Assembly: GCF_900197875.1 (NCBI RefSeq)
Contig: NZ_FZMO01000112.1
Location: 1-64,000, forward strand
Source of the DNA: Frankia canadensis
GTDB lineage: Bacteria; Actinomycetota; Actinomycetes; Frankiales; Frankiaceae
Direction: 5' to 3'
DNA: 64,000 nt
The position numbers and the translations under genes are program-made. Below, one piece after another: positions 51,303 to 58,953 of the stretch. Position 1 is the first letter of the stretch; every line of letters starts with the position of its first letter. The notes beneath the pieces are model-generated. The model was not told the origin of the DNA. It did not search any database and saw only the letters and a program-made list of their open reading frames with translations.

Positions 51303-51423
51303 CGCTGCCCCCTCGGGAATGCCGCGCGACCCGGCCGCGCTGTGGAAACCAGGACCTGAAGGGCGGGCGGACCTGCGGGCGCCGCATTACTGGATGTCGT
51401 TTCTCCGCGCCGCCTCCGCGCTG

Positions 51424-51503
51424 CCATGGCGGGACGAGCCCATGGCGGGACGAGCCCATGGCGGGACGAGTCCATGGTGGGACGAGTCCATGGCGGGACG
51501 AAT
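51424..51503. repeat. Five 16-bp tandem repeats in the MMPL leader
   Basis: Units of CCATGGCGGGACGAGC, the last three with single-base changes, fill 51424-51503 without spacers, between the box promoter and the MMPL gene. On the minus strand they would form part of the MMPL leader RNA. They are not a CRISPR array. Confidence 0.85.
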
Positions 51504-51548
51504 CAACGGCGGCGATCCAGGACCGGCCGCGTCCGCCTGCTTTCGGTC

Positions 51549-51690
51549 ACCGTAGAGCGGCGCTCTTGACGGGAAGTGGACATCCAGTGGATTCGTCGCC
51601 GTACGCGGCCGGCGCGCGACTCCGGGCGGGCATTCGGTTTGCCGCGTCCCAACGGCGCTGCACAAATCGTCAACCGCCGGCTGTTGTACT
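51549..51690. promoter_or_regulatory. Divergent box promoters of MMPL and hydrolase 2
   Basis: Minus strand: TCCACTTCCCGTCAA (51580-51566), 11 bp, -10 TACGGT (51554-51549) towards MMPL. Plus strand: TGCACAAATCGTCAA (51659-51673), 11 bp, TGTACT (51685-51690) towards the hydrolase. The boxes are weaker than those at 45131/45184 but the spacing is the same. Confidence 0.6.
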
Positions 51691-51737
51691 CGGGCTCAGA
51701 ACTTCGACCAAAAATCGACCAGGGGAGACCGATACAC

Positions 51738-52436
51738 ATGTCGCAGCCCACTGTTGTCCTCGTACATGGCGCCTTCGCCGACGCTTCCAGCTTCGCCATG
51801 GTGATTCCCGGCCTGCTCGCCGATGGCCTGCGGGTCGTGGCGCCGGCGGTACCGAACCGCTCCCTCGTAGGAGACGCCGAATACCTCGGAGCCGTTCTCG
51901 CGGCCATCGACGGCCCGGTCGTTCTCGTGGGCCATTCGTACGGCTGCGCGGTGGCCACCGTGGCCGGTGTCGCCGAGAACGTCGTGGCCCTGATCTATCT
52001 CGCCGGCTTCGTGCCGGAGGAGGGCGAGTCCCTCGGCGAGCTGCAGGGCCGCTTTCCCGACTCCGACCTCGGCCAGGCGCTGGAAGCCATCCCCTTCCAG
52101 GGCGGCGTCGAGCTGTCGGTTGACGTCGAGAAGTTCCCGACGGTCTTCGCCCACGACGTCGACCCGGCCGTGGCCGTGGTGCTCGCCGTGTCGCAGCGGC
52201 CGTTGTCCGCGGTGGCGTTCGGCGAGAAGGCGCCCGCCGCCGCCTGGCACGGCAGGCCGGCGTGGGGCGTCGTCGCCGCCGCGGACCACACCATCAATCC
52301 GGACGTCCAGCGTTTCGCCTATGGGCGCGCGGGGATCGAGACCGTCGAGGTGGACTCGTCACACCTGGTGATGTTCTCCCAGCCGGCGATGGTGACCGAT
52401 CTGATCAGGACGGTCGTCAGGTCGGTGACCGGGTGA
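51738..52436 (+). CDS. Alpha/beta hydrolase (cytoplasmic paralogue)
   Basis: A 232-aa hydrolase without signal peptide: TVVLVHGAFADASSFAMVIP, nucleophile Ser in VVLVGHSYGCAVATVAG, acid in VVAAADHTINPDVQ, and His in DSSHLVMFSQPAMV. It is closely related to the Tat-exported enzyme at 44267 (identical VVLVHGAFADAS segment). ATG at 51738 follows AGGGGAG. It is divergent from MMPL and followed, after 208 bp and a small hairpin, by the second SARP-like regulator. Confidence 0.9.
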   Translation: MSQPTVVLVHGAFADASSFAMVIPGLLADGLRVVAPAVPNRSLVGDAEYLGAVLAAIDGPVVLVGHSYGCAVATVAGVAENVVALIYLAGFVPEEGESLGELQGRFPDSDLGQALEAIPFQGGVELSVDVEKFPTVFAHDVDPAVAVVLAVSQRPLSAVAFGEKAPAAAWHGRPAWGVVAAADHTINPDVQRFAYGRAGIETVEVDSSHLVMFSQPAMVTDLIRTVVRSVTG

Positions 52437-52502
52437 CCCGGTGACGCTCGGCTCGCTGCCCGGTGGCGGGAACACCACAAGAACGGGGAAGCGCCATGTG
52501 CT

Positions 52503-52521
52503 CCCGTCGTCGCGCGACGGG
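52503..52521 (+). terminator. Small hairpin after hydrolase 2
   Basis: CCCGTCG (52503-52509) and CGACGGG (52515-52521) around five bases, 66 bp past the stop codon. A weak terminator or attenuator before the SARP-like gene. Confidence 0.4.
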
Positions 52522-52644
52522 CCCGCCCCAGCTTGGATAGAGTCGATGTGCTGCGGCCCGACGGAGACCGCGAGCGGACTACGTCGCGAGCAGGCAACAT
52601 CGCCAGCTGACTGAGCTGTCAGATCATCCGGGAGTCAACAGGAC

Positions 52645-55600
52645 GTGGCTGGGCGAGCCAATCCCGTTCGGCCCGACAACGGAGATCCAGCGACCGGTGT
52701 CGGTTCGTTGCACCTGCAGATTCTCGGCCCGTTGCGGCTTTGGCGGGGCGGCGCGGAGCTGGACATCGGCCCCCGTCAGCAGGCGCAGCTGTTGGCCCTG
52801 CTCCTGGCGCGCGTGGGCCGCCCGGTGAGCACGAGTGAACTGATCGACCTGATCTGGGCCGAGGACGTCCCTGTCAGCGCGCTCAACGTCATCCACAAGT
52901 ACGTCGGGGGATTGCGCCGGGTGCTCGAACCGGCGCTCCCCGTCCGGGAATCTGGTGCGTACCTACACCGCCGCGGCAACGGCTATGTGTTCACCGCCGA
53001 CCCCGGCACGCTGGACCTCGTCACGTTCCGGGAGCTCGTCAGCGCGGCGCGGGCCGCCGGCGCCGAGCAAGCCCGCGAGATGGCGCTCGACTACTACGTC
53101 GAGGCGCTCGGCCTCTGGCAGGGCCCCGCCGGCGACGGGGTCTTCCAGGCAACGACCTCCCCTCCGGTCCTGGCCGCCCTCGACAACGAGTTCCATACCG
53201 CCTGCGCGACAGCGGCCGAGCTGGCCGTGGCGTTGGTCCAGCCGGCACGGGTGATCCCGCCCTTGCAGCTGGCCGCGTCGATGGCACCTTTCCACGAACC
53301 CGTACAGGCCAGCCTCATCACCGCCCTCGGCGCCGCAGGACGGCAGGCGGAGGCGCTGTCGGTGTTTCACGCGGTCCGCGGCCGTCTCGCCGACGAGCTC
53401 GGCATCGACCCCGGCCCGGCGCTGCAAGCCGCGCACCTGCGGGTCCTGACGCAGAACCCGCCGTCGACGGTGGGGGCGAGCAAGGAAAGCGCGGGCGAGC
53501 GCGTACCGGCGCAACAGGCGGGCGGCCTCGTCGGCCGGGGCGAGGAACTCAACGTGCTGCGGCAGGCCGTCGAGGATGCGCTGGGCGGCGGCGGCGGGCT
53601 CGGCCTCGTCGAGGGCGAGCCGGGGGTGGGCAAGACGCGCCTGCTGGAGCAGGCCGCCGCCGCCGCGGACCAGCGTGGCGCGCTCGTCGTCTGGGCTTCC
53701 TGCCTGGAAGGCGCCGGAACACCCTCGATGTGGCCGTGGGAGCAGGCGCTCGCCGTCGTTCTCGACAGCCTGCCCGTGTCGGCGCGCGAGAAGTGGCTGG
53801 CCAGCGAGCTCGGTGGTCTTCTCGCGTCTCGTTACGAGGTCGCCTCGCCGCCGGTTTCCGGCGGCCGTGCCCAGTTCCGGCTGTTCGAGCAGGTCGTCAC
53901 CGTCATCGGCCAGGCCTCGGCGGAGCGGCCGCTGCTGCTCGTCATGGACGATCTTCAATGGGCTGATGCCGCGTCGCTGCAGCTGTTCGGCCACCTGGTG
54001 GGCCGGCTGCCCGCCCGCACCGCCGTCATCGGGGCGCTGCGAGACCGCGCACCCACACCGGGCTCCGACCTTTCGCGGGTGCTGGCCGCCGCCAGCCGGC
54101 TGCCCAGCCACCGCCGTATCCGACTAGGCCCGCTCAGCCGGGCCGACGTGGCCGAACTCATCCGTCGCGAGACCGGGCACGAACCCGGCGCGGACGTCGC
54201 CCGCAACATTCACGTGCGCACCGCTGGCAATCCTTTCTTCGTCCGTGAGCTGTCGCGGCTCCTCCTCGACCACGACGCGCTCGGCGACGGCGACGCGTCG
54301 GCCCGCGCCGGGGTCCCGTCCACGGTGCGCGACGTCGTCCGCGAGCGGATGGCGGGTCTCGACGACGAAGGGCGCGACCTGCTGAGGATCGCCGCGCTCA
54401 TCGGCCGTGACGTCGACCTCGGACTGCTCGCCCGTGCCGCCGGCGTCGACATCGGGGACTGCCTCGAACGCCTCGAACCGCCGCGCGCGCTCGGCCTGCT
54501 CGAATCGGGGCCGAACGCCCCGTTCTCCTGGCGCTTCGCGCACGACATAGTGCGCGAGTCGGTCACCGAGACGACGGCGTATCAGCAGGCCGTCCGGCTG
54601 CATCTGCGCGTCGCGGACGCACTCGAGGAAAGCCGGGCCGACGACGAGTCGATCACTGAACGCCTCGCCTACCACCTGATGGCCGCGGGTCCCCTCGCCG
54701 ACCCGGTTCGCACCGTCGAGGCGCTCAAGCGCGCCGGCCGCCGCGCCGCGACCAAGCTCGCGTTCGCGGCGGCCGATCGGCATCTCGAACTGGCCGCCCA
54801 GATCGCGCGGACCGCGGGGCTCCCGGAGCTCGAGCTCTCCGCCCTCTCGCTGCTCGCGATCGCCCCGCGCAGGCAGGCCGGGTTCGGCGGCACAACGTTC
54901 GACCTGCTGGAACGCGCGGAGCACTTGGCGCGCCAGCTAGGCCGGGAGGTCGAGGCCGCCGGCCTCCTCTTCGCCCGGCTGTTCGGGGCGTTCACCTTCC
55001 TGGAGTGGGACCGCGAACGCCTGGTCCGCCGGCTGTTCGACCAGGGGGAGGCGTCCCGCGACCCGGTCGTCCGGGTGTACGGCCGGCAGGCCTGGGGCCT
55101 GCATCAGTGGGACTGTGGCAACATCGGCGAGGCATACCGATGCCTCAGCGCGAACGACCCCGCCCTTCTCGAAGGGGATGTCTCGTCGTACAGCGAGACC
55201 CCGATCCGACGGGACGTCTCAGGTGAGTGGCCCGGCTGGCTGGCCGTCGTGACCGCGCTCCACGGTGACGTCGCGACCGCGGGCTCCATGATCGACAAGT
55301 GGAACGGCCCTGAGGACCCGTACGCGGTCGCGACCTGGGCCTACTACATCACCATCGTCGCGTCGATGGTCGGTGACGCCGGCTGGGTGATGCGTACGAT
55401 CGACCGGTGGATGGCCGTGGGTACCGGTCATGCCGCCATCCAGCAGGAGCACTACATCCGGCTGAACTGGTACTGGGCCCGGGCCCTCACCGGCGACGAC
55501 CCGGCCGGCACGGCGGCGGAGGCCGCGCAGCTCCTGGCCGGGACCCTGGTCGATCCGCCGCGGTGGGGCGTCGCTTACCACCACGCGCTGATCGCCGACA

Positions 55601-55848
55601 TGTGGCTGGCCGCCGGCAGGCCAGACGACGCGGGCGCCGCACTCGACCGAGCGGGCCAGGCCCTCGACACCCACGGCCAACGCTACGCCGAAGGACTCGT
55701 CCTGCTGCTGCGGGCGCGCCTGCTCCACGCCCGGGGCGAACCCGTGGGCGTCGTACGCGCCGCCGCCGAAAAGGCCCGCGAGCGGTCCGTCCAACGCGAG
55801 TCCTACCTCTTCGCCCGCCGCGCCGAGAGCTTCCTCGCGGAGCTTTGA
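52645..55848 (+). CDS. AfsR/SARP-like regulator with STAND ATPase (paralogue 2)
   Basis: A 1067-aa paralogue of the protein at 45516-48845 with the same domain order: winged helix (LQILGPLRLWRGGAELDIGP, TSELIDLIWAEDVPVSALNV), BTAD, AAA/STAND ATPase (Walker A GEPGVGKT; Walker B LLLVMDDLQWADAASLQ) and TPR-like C-terminus. Both contain GTPSMWPW after the Walker A region, which points to recent duplication. GTG at 52645 follows AGGA. The two genes point away from the MMPL/hydrolase pair. Its 3' end overlaps that of the convergent symporter gene by 46 bp. Confidence 0.92.
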   Translation: MAGRANPVRPDNGDPATGVGSLHLQILGPLRLWRGGAELDIGPRQQAQLLALLLARVGRPVSTSELIDLIWAEDVPVSALNVIHKYVGGLRRVLEPALPVRESGAYLHRRGNGYVFTADPGTLDLVTFRELVSAARAAGAEQAREMALDYYVEALGLWQGPAGDGVFQATTSPPVLAALDNEFHTACATAAELAVALVQPARVIPPLQLAASMAPFHEPVQASLITALGAAGRQAEALSVFHAVRGRLADELGIDPGPALQAAHLRVLTQNPPSTVGASKESAGERVPAQQAGGLVGRGEELNVLRQAVEDALGGGGGLGLVEGEPGVGKTRLLEQAAAAADQRGALVVWASCLEGAGTPSMWPWEQALAVVLDSLPVSAREKWLASELGGLLASRYEVASPPVSGGRAQFRLFEQVVTVIGQASAERPLLLVMDDLQWADAASLQLFGHLVGRLPARTAVIGALRDRAPTPGSDLSRVLAAASRLPSHRRIRLGPLSRADVAELIRRETGHEPGADVARNIHVRTAGNPFFVRELSRLLLDHDALGDGDASARAGVPSTVRDVVRERMAGLDDEGRDLLRIAALIGRDVDLGLLARAAGVDIGDCLERLEPPRALGLLESGPNAPFSWRFAHDIVRESVTETTAYQQAVRLHLRVADALEESRADDESITERLAYHLMAAGPLADPVRTVEALKRAGRRAATKLAFAAADRHLELAAQIARTAGLPELELSALSLLAIAPRRQAGFGGTTFDLLERAEHLARQLGREVEAAGLLFARLFGAFTFLEWDRERLVRRLFDQGEASRDPVVRVYGRQAWGLHQWDCGNIGEAYRCLSANDPALLEGDVSSYSETPIRRDVSGEWPGWLAVVTALHGDVATAGSMIDKWNGPEDPYAVATWAYYITIVASMVGDAGWVMRTIDRWMAVGTGHAAIQQEHYIRLNWYWARALTGDDPAGTAAEAAQLLAGTLVDPPRWGVAYHHALIADMWLAAGRPDDAGAALDRAGQALDTHGQRYAEGLVLLLRARLLHARGEPVGVVRAAAEKARERSVQRESYLFARRAESFLAEL

Positions 55849-56810
55849 TCGTGCTGTTCGGCGCCGGGAAACGCCGGGTGCGCGCCCAGGCGAAGCACGT
55901 TCGGCTGCTGGCCCGCGGCGCTGCCACCGACCGTCACAGGGGAGGGGGTCAGCTGGGCTCGGCGGGTGGTGAACCAGCCGAACCCTGCGGCCGTGAAGAA
56001 CATGACGATGCCGTACACCACGCCGGGGATGGCCATCTCGGCGCTGTTCAACAGCGCCGGGCTCAGCGCGACCGTGATGGCGAGCGCGGTGTTGTGGATG
56101 CCGATCTCGAACCCGGCCGCGACGGCCGTTCGGTGGTCGACGTCGGCCAGGCGCGGTACACCGTAGCCGACCAGCAGGCTCACGATGTTGAAGACCAGCG
56201 CGGCCAGCCCGACCGAAAGGAAGTTGTCGACGAGGTTTCCCCGCTGCCCGTACAGCACGGCGGAGATGACGCTGAGGAGGACCACGACCGAGAGCACCTG
56301 GACGGGTCGGTTGAGCCGCTGCGCCACCTTCGGCGCCCGCGCGCGCAGGAGCATCCCGATGGCGACCGGCACGAGCACGATCGTGAAGACCTGCAGCACC
56401 TTGTCGGGCCGCAGCCCGACCGCGGCCGCGTCGGTCAGGAAGTATCCGGCCGCGAGGTTCACCACGACCGGCAGGGTGATCACCACCAGCATCGAGTTGG
56501 CCGCGGTGAGTGTGATGTTGAGCGCGACGTTTCCGCCGAACAGGTGGCTGTACAGGTTGGCTGTCGGGCCGCCGGGCGACGCCGCGACCAGCATTAATCC
56601 GACCGCCAGCTCCGCTGGGAGCTGAAAGGCGAGCACCAGGCCGAAGCAGATCGCCGGCAGCAGCACGATCTGGCAGACAAGCGCGACGACGACCGTCTTC
56701 GGATGCCGGCTCACCCGCCGGAAGTCGTCCAGGGTCAGGCCGAGGCCCAGGCCGAGCATGACGACGCCGAGGGCCAAAGGCAGGCTGGCCAGGACCAATG
56801 TGAAATCCAC
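55803..56810 (-). CDS. Bile acid:sodium symporter (BASS)-type transporter
   Basis: A 335-aa protein with about ten helices: LPLALGVVMLGLGLGLTLDD, LMLVAASPGGPTANLYSHLF (the ASPGG substrate/sodium motif) and GFEIGIHNTALAITVALSPA (the EIGxHN motif). Family members move organic anions such as bile acids, pantoate or 2-oxo acids with sodium. GTG at 56810 follows GAGGAG. Only 10 bp separate it from the upstream hydrolase pseudogene, whose box promoter (57132-57127) probably drives it. The last 40 residues, which overlap the convergent regulator, are polar and not conserved. Confidence 0.9.
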   Translation of the reverse strand: MDFTLVLASLPLALGVVMLGLGLGLTLDDFRRVSRHPKTVVVALVCQIVLLPAICFGLVLAFQLPAELAVGLMLVAASPGGPTANLYSHLFGGNVALNITLTAANSMLVVITLPVVVNLAAGYFLTDAAAVGLRPDKVLQVFTIVLVPVAIGMLLRARAPKVAQRLNRPVQVLSVVVLLSVISAVLYGQRGNLVDNFLSVGLAALVFNIVSLLVGYGVPRLADVDHRTAVAAGFEIGIHNTALAITVALSPALLNSAEMAIPGVVYGIVMFFTAAGFGWFTTRRAQLTPSPVTVGGSAAGQQPNVLRLGAHPAFPGAEQHDQSSARKLSARRAKR

Positions 56811-56820
56811 GGCATACTCC

Positions 56821-57063
56821 TCAGATCTGCCGTGCCCGGATCACGCTGGGGTCGGCGCGTCCGCGGCCCGCCGCCGCGCCGGGTGAGCCGGGCGGCGGCC
56901 TCGTTCCGGTCGGAGGCACCGGCGAACACCCCGTGGACGAGTGCCAGGGCGAGCCTCTTCCCGCGGTCGCCCGGGGTGTGCGCCTGTCGGCCGGTACCGC
57001 CAGCACGGAGCCGGCCGCTACCGCCGGCGATCCGGCGAGCGGCGTCTGAGGGGTTGTCGTCAT
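56821..57063 (-). pseudogene. Degenerate paralogue of the Tat-exported hydrolase
   Basis: From ATG at 57063 the frame begins MTTTPQTPLAGSPAVAAGSV, matching the Tat hydrolase start with the twin Arg lost. After a frameshift, RLALALVHGVFAGASDRNEA then AARLTRRG matches VVLVHGAFADASGWNGVAAR of the intact copy. The catalytic domain beyond the oxyanion loop is deleted. The upstream region keeps both box promoters, so the promoter outlived the gene. Confidence 0.75.
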
Positions 57064-57126
57064 CCGATGTGAGTCCTTCCAGAGGGACTGGTCGGTGTCG
57101 GTTTCCCTTGGCCGTAACCAGGATCC

Positions 57127-57227
57127 AGCCTGGTGTCGCGTACTTGACGATCACTGAACTCCGCCCCGCGCCGGCAGGAACCGGTCCACAGATAATTCAC
57201 TCGTCGTCAACCGCCGCGGCCTAGCCT
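57127..57227. promoter_or_regulatory. Second back-to-back pair of box promoters
   Basis: Minus strand: TTCAGTGATCGTCAA (57158-57144), 11 bp, CAGGCT (57132-57127) towards hydrolase pseudogene and BASS. Plus strand: TTCACTCGTCGTCAA (57196-57210), 11 bp, TAGCCT (57222-57227) with no gene downstream. The pair spans 67 bp, against 68 bp in the first copy. The 57228-57541 stretch beyond it holds no recognisable gene. Confidence 0.7.
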
Positions 57228-57541
57228 CAATCTTTCGCGGGGTGGGATGCGTTGATCGTGGGCTGTTCTCGCCGCATTGTTGATGTTGATCTGCGGGCCT
57301 CGGTCGGGCGCTCTGCTGACCCTGGTCCCAGGTCGCCTGAGACTGGGCACAAGAAGGAACGCTGAAAGCTCGCCGGGTGCCATAATTCCGCCCAGCACGC
57401 CCACGAAAGACCGTACTCATTATCGCTCCGCACACTATCGCTCAGTGGTGGTACACGTCCCGACGGTGATCGATGTCAACGCCAGCGGTGTGACCGGCCC
57501 CTGCGCGGCGTCGTGAGTGGTCGGAGGCGGGCGTTTCCAGC

Positions 57542-58447
57542 TCAGGGGATCGTCACGACGACCTTGCCGCGGCCGTGGCCGTGCTCGACCTCGTGATGCG
57601 CCCGCGCCACCTGATCCAGGTCGAACGAGCCACGGACGTGGATGCGCAGGCGCCCGGCGGAGTGGAGATCGACCAGCTCGTTGAGTCGGCGCACCGAACG
57701 GTCTGGCTGGAGACGGCGCGCGCCGACCTTGTCGGCCAGCTCGACGTTGACCAGTGCCACGATCCGGTCGGCCGCCCGGACCAGGCCGACGGAGTCGAGC
57801 AGCGCCTGCCCGCCGGCGCCGTCGACGACGGCGTCGACGCCGTGCGGCGCGACCGCCCGTACGCGCTCGACCAGGCCCTCGCCGTAGGAGACCGGAATCG
57901 CGCCCAGGTCGGCGAGGTAGTCGTGGTTGGGTTCGCTCGCCGTTCCGATCACCACCGCGCCCCAGGCTTTCGCGAGCTGTACGGCCACCGTTCCCACTCC
58001 ACCGGCCGCGGCATGGATCAGGACGGTGTCGCCCGGATGGACATCGAGGATGGTCAGCGCGGTGTGGGCTGTCTGCCCGGAGGCCGACAGCGCGCCCGCC
58101 ACCTCCCAGGGCATGCCCGGTGGCTTCGGCGCGATCGCGTCGGCGTCCACGAGCAGGTACTCCGCGAGCGCGTTGAGATACGTCCAGCCCAGCACGTCGT
58201 CGCCGGCTGTGAAGCCGTCCACCCCGGGGCCCACTTCGTGCACCGTCCCGGCGAACTCGTTCCCGATTCCCGACGGAAGTGTCAGTGCCAGTCCCGGCCA
58301 GCCCTGGCGGACTCTCGTGTCGAAGGGTTGTACACCACCGGCCCTGACCCGGACGAGGACCTTGCCCGCACGCACCTTCGGCCGTTCGAGCTCAACGACG
58401 CGGAGTACGTCCGGTGGCCCGTGTTCCGCGAAGACGACTGCTTTCAC
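57542..58447 (-). CDS. Quinone-oxidoreductase-like MDR enzyme
   Basis: A 301-aa medium-chain dehydrogenase of the zinc-free quinone reductase group: MKAVVFAEHGPPDVLRVVEL, GNEFAGTVHEVGPGVDGFTA, SGQTAHTALTILDVHPGDTV, and the NADPH loop LIHAAAGGVGTVAVQLAKAW (AxxGGVG). The structural and catalytic zinc Cys residues of alcohol dehydrogenases are absent. It likely reduces quinones or enones with NADPH. GTG at 58447 follows GGGAGGGAAG; the frame upstream to 58489 is less likely. Confidence 0.9.
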   Translation of the reverse strand: MKAVVFAEHGPPDVLRVVELERPKVRAGKVLVRVRAGGVQPFDTRVRQGWPGLALTLPSGIGNEFAGTVHEVGPGVDGFTAGDDVLGWTYLNALAEYLLVDADAIAPKPPGMPWEVAGALSASGQTAHTALTILDVHPGDTVLIHAAAGGVGTVAVQLAKAWGAVVIGTASEPNHDYLADLGAIPVSYGEGLVERVRAVAPHGVDAVVDGAGGQALLDSVGLVRAADRIVALVNVELADKVGARRLQPDRSVRRLNELVDLHSAGRLRIHVRGSFDLDQVARAHHEVEHGHGRGKVVVTIP

Positions 58448-58553
58448 CCGGCACTTCCCTCCCGGCGTGAATGAATGATTCCGGCACACCGTAGAACCTC
58501 AACATTGGTCGAGGTCAACCGTCCTGTCCGGCGCGTCGACCTGACATCGAGCG

Positions 58554-58898
58554 AACGTCGAGCGCATGCTCGCCGCCCGCGTGGCCCGCGACCTCGTCCG
58601 GATCGCGTTTCTCCTCGAACGCCGCTGGGCCCCGTACGGCAAGTGGCTGATGGCCGCGTTCACGCGGTTGGCCCTCGCGGACCTGGTCGGTCGGCACCTG
58701 CGCCACGCACTGCGTGCGGCGCATTGGCGGGAACGTGAAGCGGCGCTGTGCGCCGCGGCCAGCCACCTCGCCGCCGCCACGAACCGGCTTGGTCTGGCCG
58801 TGCCCGTCGACCCCGCGCCGCGCCGATTTTTCGCAGCGAGCGAGCTGATCCAGAGGGCCGTTCTGCAGAAGCTCCTGGTGATCGGTGAGGCGGCCTGA
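58554..58898 (+). pseudogene. DUF4037-protein fragment (C-terminal part)
   Basis: The frame reads ERMLAARVARDLVRIAFLLE, RRWAPYGKWLMAAFTRL and LCAAASHLAAATNRLGLAVP, the C-terminal third of DUF4037 proteins, ending at TGA 58898. In-frame similarity begins at the same RMLAAR point where the fragment at 12534-12815 stops, and the orientation is the same. Confidence 0.7.
58562..58581 (+). repeat. 20-bp direct repeat, right copy (DUF4037 break point)
   Basis: Identical to 12789-12808; the bases on both sides differ. Distance between the copies is 45,773 bp. Confidence 0.6.
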
Positions 58899-58953
58899 CC
58901 CAGAACCGACACGCCGACACATCAAAGGTTAACGTGTGCTGAGCGGCACTGGG

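Noticed and set aside
51424-51503. CRISPR array
   Set aside because: Units are 16 bp and directly adjacent, with no spacers and no cas genes.
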